From positions 50,766 through 114,765 of the forward strand of contig NZ_JAMQGO010000012.1 in assembly GCF_023703375.1 (NCBI RefSeq): DNA of 64,000 nucleotides, given 5' to 3'. Below, in pieces: positions 45,311 through 55,979 of this stretch. Below the pieces are notes generated by a model that was given only the letters and a program-made list of their open reading frames with translations, made no database searches and was not told where the DNA came from. How positions within the stretch are numbered: the stretch's first letter is position 1; each line of letters begins with the position of its first letter. The position numbers and the translations under genes are program-made. This DNA comes from Lutimaribacter degradans. Its GTDB lineage: Bacteria > Pseudomonadota > Alphaproteobacteria > Rhodobacterales > Rhodobacteraceae.

Positions 45311-46807
45311 TCAGATCGTCTGGTCATAGGCGCCGACGCCGGGCTCGGTGCGGATCACCGCGTCGATATCGGAAAAGATCGCGCGCATCTCGTCATCGCT
45401 TTCGCTGCTTTCGCAGACCACCACGAGGTTCGGCGTGTTCGACGATGCCCGCACCAGACCCCAGCTGCCATTGTCGAGGATCACGCGCGCGCCGTTCACC
45501 GTCACCACTTCCTTGATGGCGCGTCCGGCGATCGTCTCGCCCGCCTCGTGCATGGCGACCAGCTTGTCCACCAGCCGGTCGAGGATATCGTATTTCTCGG
45601 TATCCGCGGCATAGGGCGACATGGTGGGGGTTGACCAGGTTTGCGGCAGGGCGCGGCGCAGGTCCGACATGGACATGTCGGGGTTGCGGTCCATCAGCTT
45701 GCAGATTTCCACCGCAACGCGCATCCCGCAGTCATAGCCGCGGCCCACAGGCTCGGCCAGGAAGTAGTGGCCCGATTTCTCGAACCCGGCCAGCGCGCCG
45801 ATTTCCTTGACCCGGCGCTTCATGTGGCTGTGCCCGGTTTTCCAGTAATCCGCCGTGACGCCGTTCTTCTTCAACTCGGGGTCCGAGGCGAACAGCCCGG
45901 TTGATTTCACATCGGCCACGAAGGTGCTGTTGGGGTAAAGCTTGGACAGGTCGCGCGCCATGATGACGCCCACCTTGTCGGCAAAGATTTCCTCGCCCTC
46001 GTCATCGACCACGCCGCAGCGGTCGCCATCCCCATCGAAACCCAGCGCGAAATCGGCGCCGGACTCCCTTACCGTTTTGGCCATGTCATGCAGCATTTCC
46101 ATGGCTTCGGGGTTTGGATTGTAATTGGGGAACGTGTAGTCGAGGTCGTTATGCGACGGGATCACCTCGACCCCGATCCGCCTGAACAGTTCGGGCGCAA
46201 AGGCGCTGGCGGTGCCGTTGCCGGTGGCGCAGACGACGCGCAGCTTGCGCGTCATCGTGAAGTCGCCGACCAGGTCATCGAGATACGCCTCTCGCACGCC
46301 ATCGACGAATTCGTAACTGCCGCCGGGGGCGGGCTGGCCGCGCCCTTCAAGCACGATGTCACGCAGCTCGGCCATTTCGTCGGGGCCGTGGGTCAGCGGG
46401 CGCTCAAAGCCCATTTTCACGCCGGTCCAGCCGTTGGGGTTGTGGCTGGCCGTGACCATGGCCACAGCGGGCACATCCAGGTGGAATTGCGCGAAATAGG
46501 CCATGGGCGACAGGGCCGGGCCGATATCCTTGACCTGTATGCCTGCCTGCATCAGCCCGAGGATCAGCGCGTTCTTGATCGCCAGCGAATAGTCGCGGTA
46601 ATCGTTGGCCACGGCGATCACGGGGTCGATGCCGCGCGCGCGGATCTGCGTGCCCAGCCCGAGGCCCAGCGCCGTCATGCCGGGCAGGTTGATTTCATCG
46701 GGGTATTTCCAGCGCGCGTCGTATTCGCGGAATCCGGTGGGTGCGATCATGGCGTCGCGCAGGAATTCCCAGGTGTTGGGCGTGACGGTAGGCAAAGGTT
46801 TGGTCAT
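45311..46807 (-). CDS. Phosphomannomutase/phosphoglucomutase (AlgC type)
   Basis: 498 residues, alpha-D-phosphohexomutase family. The phosphoserine is S121 in VTASHNPNGWTGVK; the metal loop is DGDGDR with D258, D260, D262; the sugar-binding loop FEKSGHYFLAEP and the C-terminal phosphate loop RASSNTPNL are present. It interconverts mannose/glucose 1- and 6-phosphates for surface polysaccharide precursors, consistent with kdsA and capsule-export genes upstream in the same run. Confidence 0.88.
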   Translation of the reverse strand: MTKPLPTVTPNTWEFLRDAMIAPTGFREYDARWKYPDEINLPGMTALGLGLGTQIRARGIDPVIAVANDYRDYSLAIKNALILGLMQAGIQVKDIGPALSPMAYFAQFHLDVPAVAMVTASHNPNGWTGVKMGFERPLTHGPDEMAELRDIVLEGRGQPAPGGSYEFVDGVREAYLDDLVGDFTMTRKLRVVCATGNGTASAFAPELFRRIGVEVIPSHNDLDYTFPNYNPNPEAMEMLHDMAKTVRESGADFALGFDGDGDRCGVVDDEGEEIFADKVGVIMARDLSKLYPNSTFVADVKSTGLFASDPELKKNGVTADYWKTGHSHMKRRVKEIGALAGFEKSGHYFLAEPVGRGYDCGMRVAVEICKLMDRNPDMSMSDLRRALPQTWSTPTMSPYAADTEKYDILDRLVDKLVAMHEAGETIAGRAIKEVVTVNGARVILDNGSWGLVRASSNTPNLVVVCESSESDDEMRAIFSDIDAVIRTEPGVGAYDQTI

Positions 46808-46831
46808 GGCAATCTCTTGGAACGGTTCGAA

Positions 46832-47665
46832 TCAAATTGAGATGGGGTTGGCCTTGGAGATGCGGTCAATCTGCATCAGGATGTCCAGCAGCGCGGGCAT
46901 GTCATCCAGCCGGATCATGTTGGGCCCGTCGCTTGGGGCGGTGTCAGGGTCCTGGTGGGTTTCGATGAACACCGCAGCCACGCCAACGGCCACGGCCGCG
47001 CGGGCCATGACGGGGGCAAATTCGCGCTTGCCGCCCGAGGCGCCGCCAAGCCCGCCGGGCTGCTGCACCGCGTGGGTGGCATCCATCACCACCGGGTAGC
47101 CGGTTTGCGCCATCTGCGGCAACGAGCGCATGTCGGCCACCAGCGTGTTGTAGCCGAACGAAACCCCCCGCTCGGTCAGAAGGATGCGGGTGTTGCCCGT
47201 GCTGGCCACCTTTTCGGCGACGTTGGCCATGTCCCACGGCGCCAGGAATTGCCCCTTCTTGATGTTGATCGCCGCGCCGGTTTCGCCGGCAGCGATCAGC
47301 AGGTCGGTCTGGCGGCACAGGAAGGCCGGGATCTGCAGCACGTCGGCCACCTCGGCCACAGGGGCGCATTGGGCAATGTCGTGGATATCGGTCAGCACCG
47401 GCACATCCAGCGCGCGCTTGACGCTGTCGAGCACCTGCAAGCCCTTGTCCATCCCCAGGCCGCGCTTGCCCGTCAGCGAGGTGCGGTTGGCCTTGTCGAA
47501 ACTGCCCTTGAAGATGAATTGCGCGCCGACGGCCTGGCACGCCTGTTTCATCGTGCCGGCAATCATCTGGGCATGGTCGGCGGATTCCAGTTGGCACGGA
47601 CCGGCGATCACGGTCAGCGGGGCATCGTTGGCGACACGCAGCGGGCCGATTTCCACCCCGATCAC
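46832..47665 (-). CDS. kdsA: 2-dehydro-3-deoxyphosphooctonate aldolase (KDO-8-phosphate synthase)
   Basis: 277 residues. Condenses arabinose-5-phosphate with PEP to Kdo-8-phosphate for LPS or capsule. Family stretches: LTVIAGPCQLES, FKGSFDKANRTS, VLTDIHDIAQ, PAFLCRQTDLL, VMDATHAVQQPGG and FIETHQDPDTAPSDGPNMI. The residue before IAGP and the C-rich metal position (AGPCQLE) suggest a metal-dependent form. The start is GTG at 47665, overlapping the KpsE-like stop by 4 bp. Confidence 0.93.
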   Translation of the reverse strand: MIGVEIGPLRVANDAPLTVIAGPCQLESADHAQMIAGTMKQACQAVGAQFIFKGSFDKANRTSLTGKRGLGMDKGLQVLDSVKRALDVPVLTDIHDIAQCAPVAEVADVLQIPAFLCRQTDLLIAAGETGAAINIKKGQFLAPWDMANVAEKVASTGNTRILLTERGVSFGYNTLVADMRSLPQMAQTGYPVVMDATHAVQQPGGLGGASGGKREFAPVMARAAVAVGVAAVFIETHQDPDTAPSDGPNMIRLDDMPALLDILMQIDRISKANPISI

Positions 47666-49380
47666 GAGGACACCTGTTCGCGCAGGATTGATGCGGTGAG
47701 TGAGATCATCAGGTAAATTCCCGAGAATATCAAAAAGGCCAGGATCGTGTTTTCAAACTTGCGCGGATAGGTCGGGTCATCGGGGGCCACGGGTTCAACG
47801 CTGGTGGTGAGGTAGCGCACCTGGCGGCTCGCCTCAAGCTCGGTCTGTTTCATGTTCTGCAGGGCGGATTGCAAAAAGATGTCGGCGGTGGCCAGATCGG
47901 CCTGTGCCATCTGGATGGCCGCCGCTTTCTGCGCCAGCGAATTTTCGCCGGCGGTGGCGTCGGTCAGGCGGCTGTTTTGGTCATCCAGCTCGCTTTCCAG
48001 CAACTGGATCTCCCTGCGCAGGCTGTCGACCTTGGCGCTGTTGGGGCGCGCGTTGGCAAGCTGGCTGTTGAGTTCCAGTTTCTTTTCCACCAACTGCCCT
48101 TCGAGCGTTCCGATCAGCGAGCGGATGCTGGCAATCTGGCCTTCCGGGTCAAGGATCGTGCTTTCCTGCAAGGCGACCAGTTTTTCTTGTGCCTCGCGGC
48201 GTTCTATCTTGGCGGTTTCAAGGCTTTCGCGGGCGTCGCGCATCTGGTCTTCGCGCTTTTCGCGGCTCAGCTGGTCAACGCGATCCTCGGCATAGTCGAT
48301 CAGGTGGCGCGAGAAATCGGCGCTGACGGCGGGGTCGGCGGCGATCACCTCCATTCGGATCACGCCCTCGGTCGGGTCGAAGCCGATCTTCACTTTATCC
48401 TCGTATATCTTGTAGGCGGCTTCGTCGCTGGCATTTTCGCCCAGGCGCTGCACCGGGTCGATGAATTCCTGGCTGAAATGCGATTTGAAACCGATATCCT
48501 GCTCCAGCCGTTGCATCGCGTCGCGCGATTGCAGGTAGGATTGCGTGGCGATGCTATCCTGGTTGGTGGCGAATTGCGTGCCGGTCAGCAGGCCACCGAT
48601 GCCGCTGCCGCCGCCCTGTGCGTCGGCCTGCATGACCAGGAATTCGGACTTGGTGGCGTACATCGGCGTGGCGATCTGGTAGAAATACCAGCCGCAGATC
48701 AGCGTCGGCAGGAAGACGAAAAATGCCAGCCGCGTGATCAGCAGCCCCAGCCGGCGACGGCGGCGCCGGGCGATATCGCGCTGGATGTTGCGTATCTCAC
48801 TGGCGCGGCGTTCGGCCGGGCTGACCTCTGTCGAAGGCAGATTCTTACCGCCGGCGGGCACGGTTTGCGGCAATTGCACGCGGTCGGCGGGCAGCTTGTT
48901 CTGGGCAAGCTGCAGCCCGTTTTGCGGTGTCACATTGCCCTGGCCGTCGCCATGTTCGCCCTCGGGGACGACCAACTCCAGCATGGTGGCGCGCTGGAAC
49001 GGGTCAATGCCCGCGGCGCGCAGCAGGCGCACGGCGTCGAAATCGGATGTCGGGGCGAGGCCGTGCTTTTGGGCCACGCGGCGGGCCATGCGCAGTTGGC
49101 GCCCCGTCAGCCCCTCGCGGCGGATCGCGTCGATCTGGGCGTCGACGCTCATTTCCTGGGCCGAACTGACCTGCCCCTCGCGGGCGGTTGGCCCGGACGG
49201 GGCGGCGGGTTGCCGCGGCTGTGCCTGCACGCCATCGGTGGTGGGCCGCGGGCGCGCCGCCCGGTCGGCCGGCTGGCCCTGGTCTGGTGCTGTGTCTTCC
49301 TTGCGCAACGCCGCGCCATCGGTGGCGGCAGGGTGGCTGCGCCGGATACGGAACTTTCTAGCCTTGGGTTTCGTAGTCAT
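47662..49380 (-). CDS. Capsule polysaccharide export inner-membrane protein, KpsE/BexC-like
   Basis: 572 residues. A Wzz/PCP-type core has two membrane helices (about 211-234 and 546-566) around a long periplasmic coiled-coil region (about 390-500). Unusually, about 210 cytoplasmic residues come first: a Pro/Gln-rich low-complexity stretch (30-75), a helical patch with VDAQIDAIRREGLTGRQLRM and FDAVRLLRAAGIDPFQRAT, then a run of six arginines before TM1. It would bridge ATPase and outer-membrane exporter. The start overlaps the kpsT-like stop by 23 bp. Confidence 0.82.
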   Translation of the reverse strand: MTTKPKARKFRIRRSHPAATDGAALRKEDTAPDQGQPADRAARPRPTTDGVQAQPRQPAAPSGPTAREGQVSSAQEMSVDAQIDAIRREGLTGRQLRMARRVAQKHGLAPTSDFDAVRLLRAAGIDPFQRATMLELVVPEGEHGDGQGNVTPQNGLQLAQNKLPADRVQLPQTVPAGGKNLPSTEVSPAERRASEIRNIQRDIARRRRRRLGLLITRLAFFVFLPTLICGWYFYQIATPMYATKSEFLVMQADAQGGGSGIGGLLTGTQFATNQDSIATQSYLQSRDAMQRLEQDIGFKSHFSQEFIDPVQRLGENASDEAAYKIYEDKVKIGFDPTEGVIRMEVIAADPAVSADFSRHLIDYAEDRVDQLSREKREDQMRDARESLETAKIERREAQEKLVALQESTILDPEGQIASIRSLIGTLEGQLVEKKLELNSQLANARPNSAKVDSLRREIQLLESELDDQNSRLTDATAGENSLAQKAAAIQMAQADLATADIFLQSALQNMKQTELEASRQVRYLTTSVEPVAPDDPTYPRKFENTILAFLIFSGIYLMISLTASILREQVSS

Positions 49381-50017
49381 AGAGCTGTTTCGCTTCTTCC
49401 AAGGTGTCAAACATGTACAACTGACCGCCCATCAGGACGGCAGCACTACGGGCAAACTTTTCCAACGTCTCGGGTTGGTGCGACACGATCACGACCGTGG
49501 TCGTGCGCAGGCGCTCTTGCAGGATCTCGCTGGCCTTGCGATTGAAATCAACGTCGGTCGAGCCGGGCATGCCCTCGTCGATCAGGTAGATGTCGAAATC
49601 GAGCGCCAGCATCAACGCGAAGGAAAACCGCGCGCGCATCCCCGACGAGTAGGTGCCAAGCGGTTGATCGAAATATTCATCGAGGTTGCACATCCAGCGG
49701 CAGAACGCCTCGACATAATCGGGGTCGAGCCCGTAGAGGCGTGCGATATACCGGCTGTTTTCCACCGCCGAGATCTTGTTGATCACCCCGCCCATGAACC
49801 CCAGCGGAAAGCTGATCTTGGCCTCGCGCCTGATCGTGCCCTCGTCGGGTTTTTCCAGGCCGGCCATCATGTTGATAACCGTCGTCTTGCCGGTGCCGTT
49901 GGGGGCCAGGATGCCAAGCGAATTGCCAAGCTCCACCCGAAAGGAGACCTTGTCGAGGATCACCTTGCGCTGGGTGCCCGTCCAGAAGGACTTGCTGACA
50001 TTGTCGAACTCGATCAT
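49358..50017 (-). CDS. Capsule polysaccharide export ABC ATPase, KpsT-like
   Basis: 219 residues, the length of KpsT/CtrD. Walker A APNGTGKT at 38-45, signature YSSGMRARFSFAL, Walker B DIYLIDEGMPGSTD and H-loop VIVSHQPE match polysaccharide-export ATPases. It should pair with a KpsM-type permease, which is not present here. The ATG at 50017 begins MIEFDNVSKSFW; the longer frame is not supported. First gene of kpsT-kpsE-kdsA-algC. Confidence 0.86.
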   Translation of the reverse strand: MIEFDNVSKSFWTGTQRKVILDKVSFRVELGNSLGILAPNGTGKTTVINMMAGLEKPDEGTIRREAKISFPLGFMGGVINKISAVENSRYIARLYGLDPDYVEAFCRWMCNLDEYFDQPLGTYSSGMRARFSFALMLALDFDIYLIDEGMPGSTDVDFNRKASEILQERLRTTTVVIVSHQPETLEKFARSAAVLMGGQLYMFDTLEEAKQLYDYETQG

Positions 50018-51388
<1,371 letters not shown>

Positions 51389-51417
51389 CGCGCCCACCTT
51401 TTGAACAAGGGGGTATC

Positions 51418-52368
51418 TTGGCGAAGGACCGGACCAGAGACGAGGATTATGTCGGTCCCCTGCGGCGGTTGCTGACAGGGGTTCTGATTCTGTGCCTGCT
51501 TGGGGTTTTCCTGGTGTGGCGAATCGACAGCCCACGCGTCGAGCGTATCCGCGCGCAGATCACCGACGCGGTGGTTCCGAATTTCGAATGGGTGCTGACA
51601 CCCCTGACCGCCACGGTCAACCTGGCGCGCGATTTCCAAAGCTACCAGCGCGTGGTCGAGCAAAACCAGGAATTGCGCCGCGAATTGCAGCAGATGAAAG
51701 CCTGGAAAGAGGCGGCGTTGCAACTGGAACAGGAAAACGCCCGCCTGATGGACCTGAACAAGGTGCGGCTGAACCCGCGCCTGACCCATGTGACCGGCGT
51801 CGTTCTGGCCGATAGCGGCAGCCCCTTCCGGCAATCTGTGGTGCTGAACGTGGGCGCGCGCGACGGTATCGTGGATGGCTGGGCCACGATGGATGGCATC
51901 GGGTTGGTGGGGCGCATTTCGGGCGTGGGCGAAAATACCGCGCGCGTGATCCTGCTGACCGACAGCGCCAGCCGGATTCCCGCGATCATCCAGCCCTCGG
52001 GCCAACGCGCGCTGGTGCAGGGCGACAACACGGCAGCCCCGCCCATCAGTTTCGTGGAAAACCGCGATGTCGTGCGCCCGGGTGACCGCGTGGTGACCGC
52101 CGGTGATGGCGGGGTGTTTCCCGCCGGGCTGCTGATCGGCCAGGTGGCCGAAGACCCAGGCGGGCGGCTGCGGGTGCGGCTGGCGGCGGATTACGAGCGG
52201 CTGGAATTCCTGCGGGTGCTGCGCAACCCGGGCACCGAGGTTCTGACCGATCCGGGCGGGCTGGTTGTGCCGATGAACGAGGGCGCCGCCGTGCCGGTGA
52301 ACGAAGGCGCCGCCGAGCCGATGAGCGAGGCCAACGCCGCCGGGTCAGCGAGTGCCGGCGATGAGTGA
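51418..52368 (+). CDS. mreC: Rod shape-determining protein MreC
   Basis: 316 residues. One membrane helix (about 18-36), a periplasmic coiled coil (70-105, VVEQNQELRRELQQMKAWKE) and the MreC beta domains (VLNVGARDGIVDGWA, GVGENTARVILLTDS). Start is TTG at 51418, 4 nt after AGGGGG; no ATG gives the full N-terminus. The C-terminus has short repeats of the form P(M/V)NEGAA. Overlaps mreD by 8 bp. Confidence 0.92.
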   Translation: MAKDRTRDEDYVGPLRRLLTGVLILCLLGVFLVWRIDSPRVERIRAQITDAVVPNFEWVLTPLTATVNLARDFQSYQRVVEQNQELRRELQQMKAWKEAALQLEQENARLMDLNKVRLNPRLTHVTGVVLADSGSPFRQSVVLNVGARDGIVDGWATMDGIGLVGRISGVGENTARVILLTDSASRIPAIIQPSGQRALVQGDNTAAPPISFVENRDVVRPGDRVVTAGDGGVFPAGLLIGQVAEDPGGRLRVRLAADYERLEFLRVLRNPGTEVLTDPGGLVVPMNEGAAVPVNEGAAEPMSEANAAGSASAGDE

Positions 52369-52900
52369 TCCGTCTTCCTGGCGGCTCTGGTCCATGCGCG
52401 CGGCCTACCTGGGGCTGGGGCTTTTTCTGATCCTGTTGCAATTGATGCCGCTGGAATTCACGCCGCGCCGGCTGGCGCCGCCCGCTTACCTGCTGTGCCT
52501 GACCTTTGCCTGGGCGGTCCGGCGCCCGGAATACGTGCCGGCGCTGGCGATCGCGGTGCTGATGCTGCTGGCCGATTTCCTGTTTCAGCGTCCGCCCGGA
52601 CTGGGCGCGGCGCTGGCGCTGGCGGGGGCCGAAACGCTCAAGCGTCAGACACGCAGCCTGCGCGACCAACCTTTCATGATGGAATGGGTCACCGTCGCCA
52701 TCGTGCTGGCGGGCGTATTCTTGACCTACCGCCTGGCGGCCGCGCTGTTCGTCGTGCCGCAGCCGCCACTGTCGCTGGCGCTGATCCAGGTGCTGGGCTC
52801 GGTTCTGGTCTATCCCTTGGTGGTTCTGCTATCCTGGGCGGTGCTGGGGCTGCGCAAATCCACCCCCGGCGAGGTCGATACCCTGGGGAACCGGACATGA
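52361..52900 (+). CDS. mreD: Rod shape-determining protein MreD
   Basis: 179 residues, about five membrane segments, matching MreD in size and place. The sequence is weakly conserved, as usual; LEFTPRRLAPPAYLLCLTFAW and RPEYVPALAIAVLMLLADFL fit the family. The ATG at 52361 lies inside the mreC stop; its own stop overlaps mrdA by ATGA. It scaffolds MreC, PBP2 and RodA in the inner membrane. Confidence 0.85.
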   Translation: MSDPSSWRLWSMRAAYLGLGLFLILLQLMPLEFTPRRLAPPAYLLCLTFAWAVRRPEYVPALAIAVLMLLADFLFQRPPGLGAALALAGAETLKRQTRSLRDQPFMMEWVTVAIVLAGVFLTYRLAAALFVVPQPPLSLALIQVLGSVLVYPLVVLLSWAVLGLRKSTPGEVDTLGNRT

Positions 52901-54840
52901 GGCGCAACCCGAAAGACAACCAGCACAGCGTGCGGCGCATGACGCGGCGGGCACTTATGCTGGGCGGCGCACAGGCGGCCTTTATCGGGGTGCTGGGGTT
53001 GCGGATGCGCCATCTTCAAGTCGAGCAGGCCGACCAGTTCCGCCTGCTGGCCGAGGAAAACCGCATCAACATCCGCCTGATCCCGCCGGCGCGCGGGCAG
53101 ATATTCGACCGCAATGGCCGGGTGATCGCGGAAAACGTGCCGAGTTATCGCATCACAATGGTGCCCGAGGATACGGGCGACCCCGACCTGGTGCTGCGCC
53201 GCCTCGCCGCGCTGATCGATCTGGCCCCCGAGGATGTCGACCGTGTGCGCACCACCATCGACGAGGTGCGCGGCGACACGCCGGTGACCATCGTCGATCG
53301 CGTCTCGTGGGAGGATCTGTCGAAGGTTGCGGTGAACGGCCCCGCGTTGCCGGGAATCACCCCCGAAGTGGGGCTGAGCCGCCATTACCCGCGCGGTCTC
53401 GATTACGCCCACGTGGTTGGTCGGGTCGGCCCGGTCAGCAGTTTCGACCTTGAGCAGATCGAGAACCCAGACCCGTTGCTGCGCATCCCGCGCTTCCAGA
53501 TCGGCAAGGTCGGGGTCGAGGCCAAGGCCGAAGAAATCCTGCGCGGGCGGGCCGGTATCAAGCGGGTCGAAGTCAACGCCGCGGGCCGGGTCATGCGCGA
53601 GCTTGACCGCCGCGAGGGCGAGGCCGGTGTGAACCTGCAACTGACCGTCGACAGCGCCCTGCAGGAATACACGCAGGCACGGCTGGCCACCGAAAGCGCC
53701 GCGGCGGTTGTCATGGATTGCGAAACCGGCGATCTGCTGGCCGTGGCCTCGGCCCCCAGCTATGACCCCAACCTTTTCGTGCGGGGTATCTCGTCGACCG
53801 ATTACTCGGCGCTGATCGAGAACAAGTATCGCCCGCTGGTGCCCAAGACGGTGCAGGGGCTTTACCCGCCCGGATCGACCTTCAAGATGGTCACGGCGCT
53901 TGCCGCGCTCGAGGCGGGGATCGTCACGCCCGAGGACACGGTTTACTGCCCCGGCCATCTCGAAGTGTCCGACCGCCGCTTTCACTGCTGGAAACGCGCG
54001 GGCCACGGCAGCATGGATCTGCGCGATTCGCTTAGCCAAAGCTGCGATGTCTATTACTACGACCTTGCGCTGAAGGTCGGGATCGAGAAGATTTCCGACA
54101 TGGCGCGGCGGTTGGGGCTTGGCGTTGCCTTTGACGTGCCGATGTCATCGGTCAAGGCGGGGGTTGCGCCCACCCGCGACTACAAGCGCGAACGGTTCGG
54201 CCAGGAATGGGTGATCGGCGATACGGTCAATGCGTCGATCGGGCAGGGCTTCGTTCTGGCTTCGCCGATGCAACTGGCGGTGATGAGTGCGCGGCTGGCC
54301 ACCGGGCGGGCGGTGACGCCGCGGCTTATCAAGTCGATCGACGGGGTCGAGCAGCCCAGCGGCCACGGCGACGACCTGGGCCTTGATCCCGGCAACCTGC
54401 GCCAGGTGCGCCGGGCGATGTACGCGGTCAGCAATCACCGCCGCGGCACTGCCTATGGCAGCCGCATCCTGGCCGAAGGGTATCAAATGGCCGGCAAGAC
54501 CGGCACCAGCCAGGTGCGCAACATCACCGCCGAAGAACGCCGGCGCGGGGTTACCCGCAACGAGGATCTGCCGTGGGATCGGCGCGATCACGCGCTGTTC
54601 GTCAATTTCGCGCCTTATGACGCACCCAAGATCGCCGTGGCCGTTGTCGTTGAACATGGCGGCGGTGGGTCAAGCGTGGCAGCCCCTGTCGCGCGCGACA
54701 TCACCTTGCAGGCGCTGTATGGCGATACCCCCCCGCTCGAAGCCTACCCGGCCAGCGACCGCAGCCGCGCCAAGGCATTGCAGGACCGCCTGCAACGCGA
54801 GCGCGAGGCACGCGAACGCGAGGCGCAGAGCCGCGCATGA
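52897..54840 (+). CDS. mrdA: Penicillin-binding protein 2 (elongasome transpeptidase)
   Basis: 647 residues, class B PBP. One membrane anchor (about 20-38), PBP dimer domain (PPARGQIFDRNGRVIAENVPS), and transpeptidase with nucleophile S327 in PPGSTFKM, SCD motif in LSQSCDVYYYDLAL, and K534-T-G in AGKTGTSQVR. The short cysteine-containing insert VYCPGHLEVSDRRFHCW is usual for PBP2. The C-terminus is a charged RExREA-type helix. Cotranscribed with mreD and rodA (ATGA overlaps both sides). Confidence 0.95.
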   Translation: MRRNPKDNQHSVRRMTRRALMLGGAQAAFIGVLGLRMRHLQVEQADQFRLLAEENRINIRLIPPARGQIFDRNGRVIAENVPSYRITMVPEDTGDPDLVLRRLAALIDLAPEDVDRVRTTIDEVRGDTPVTIVDRVSWEDLSKVAVNGPALPGITPEVGLSRHYPRGLDYAHVVGRVGPVSSFDLEQIENPDPLLRIPRFQIGKVGVEAKAEEILRGRAGIKRVEVNAAGRVMRELDRREGEAGVNLQLTVDSALQEYTQARLATESAAAVVMDCETGDLLAVASAPSYDPNLFVRGISSTDYSALIENKYRPLVPKTVQGLYPPGSTFKMVTALAALEAGIVTPEDTVYCPGHLEVSDRRFHCWKRAGHGSMDLRDSLSQSCDVYYYDLALKVGIEKISDMARRLGLGVAFDVPMSSVKAGVAPTRDYKRERFGQEWVIGDTVNASIGQGFVLASPMQLAVMSARLATGRAVTPRLIKSIDGVEQPSGHGDDLGLDPGNLRQVRRAMYAVSNHRRGTAYGSRILAEGYQMAGKTGTSQVRNITAEERRRGVTRNEDLPWDRRDHALFVNFAPYDAPKIAVAVVVEHGGGGSSVAAPVARDITLQALYGDTPPLEAYPASDRSRAKALQDRLQREREAREREAQSRA

Positions 54841-55976
54841 GCTATCTTGAATACACGGTAAAATATACGCCTGCCGGGCCGCGAAAGCTGCTTTACCTGA
54901 ACTGGCCGGTGGCGCTTTTGCTGGCGGCGGTGGCGGCGATCGGGTTCCTGATGCTGTATTCGGTGGCGGGCGGGTCTTTCAGCCCCTGGGCCGAACCGCA
55001 GATGAAACGCTTTGGCGCCGGTTTCGTGCTGATGATCATCGTGGCGATGGTTCCCATCTGGTTCTGGCGCAACGTGGCGGCGGTGGCCTATGGCCTGTCG
55101 CTTGTGCTTTTGGTGGCGGTGGAACTCATAGGCGAGGTGGGCATGGGCGCGCAGCGCTGGATCGACCTCGGGTTCATGCGCCTGCAACCCTCGGAGGTGA
55201 CCAAGATCACGCTGGTGATGCTGCTTGCCGCCTATTACGACTGGTTGCCGATGAAAAAGGTCTCGCATCCGTTGTGGGTGGCGCTGCCGGTATTTTTCGT
55301 CCTTTTGCCCACGGGGCTGGTGCTGGCCCAGCCCGACCTGGGCACCGCGCTTTTGCTGCTGGCGGCGGGTGGCGGCATCATGTTCCTTGCGGGCGTTCAC
55401 TGGGCCTATTTCGCGGCCGTGATCACGGCGGGCGCGGGGCTGATCGTGGCGGTGTTCCAGTCGCGCGGCACATCTTGGCAATTGCTCAAGGATTACCAGT
55501 ATCGCCGCATCGACACCTTTCTTGATCCGGGTCAGGATCCGCTGGATGCCGGGTATCACATCACCCAGTCCAAGATCGCGCTTGGCTCGGGTGGTTGGAG
55601 CGGCAAGGGGTTCATGCAGGGCACGCAAAGCCGTCTGAACTTCCTGCCCGAAAAGCACACCGATTTCATCTTTACCACGCTGGCCGAGGAGTTCGGTTTC
55701 GTCGGCGCGGTATCGTTGCTGGTGCTTTACACGCTGATCATCGTGTTTTGCGTCATTTCGGCCTTGAACAACCGCGACAGGTTTTCCTCGCTTCTGACGC
55801 TGGGTGTTGCCTTGACCTTTTTCCTGTTCTTTGCCGTGAACATGTCGATGGTCATGGGGCTGGCGCCGGTTGTGGGTGTGCCCTTGCCGCTGGTCAGTTA
55901 TGGTGGCTCGGCGATGATGGTGCTGATGGCCGCGTTCGGCCTGATGCAAAGCGCCCATGTTCACAAACCGAGGTAA
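54837..55976 (+). CDS. rodA: Rod shape-determining peptidoglycan polymerase RodA
   Basis: 379 residues, SEDS family with ten membrane segments. Signatures: GAQRWIDLGFMRLQPSEVTK, LAQPDLGTALLLLAAG, and FLPEKHTDFIFTTLAEEFGF; GVPLPLVSYGGSAMM is at the end. It is the glycosyltransferase partner of PBP2. Its start overlaps the mrdA stop. Confidence 0.96.
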   Translation: MSYLEYTVKYTPAGPRKLLYLNWPVALLLAAVAAIGFLMLYSVAGGSFSPWAEPQMKRFGAGFVLMIIVAMVPIWFWRNVAAVAYGLSLVLLVAVELIGEVGMGAQRWIDLGFMRLQPSEVTKITLVMLLAAYYDWLPMKKVSHPLWVALPVFFVLLPTGLVLAQPDLGTALLLLAAGGGIMFLAGVHWAYFAAVITAGAGLIVAVFQSRGTSWQLLKDYQYRRIDTFLDPGQDPLDAGYHITQSKIALGSGGWSGKGFMQGTQSRLNFLPEKHTDFIFTTLAEEFGFVGAVSLLVLYTLIIVFCVISALNNRDRFSSLLTLGVALTFFLFFAVNMSMVMGLAPVVGVPLPLVSYGGSAMMVLMAAFGLMQSAHVHKPR

Positions 55977-55979
55977 TTC

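Noticed and set aside
45098..45634. Plus-strand frame running through the palindrome array into algC antisense
   Set aside because: Composition is that of the repeat and of an antisense frame; no ribosome site and no family resemblance.
46824..46833. GGTTCGAATC, identical to a tRNA T-arm/loop
   Set aside because: It spans the end of kdsA and the spacer to algC; no acceptor or anticodon arms can be built around it.
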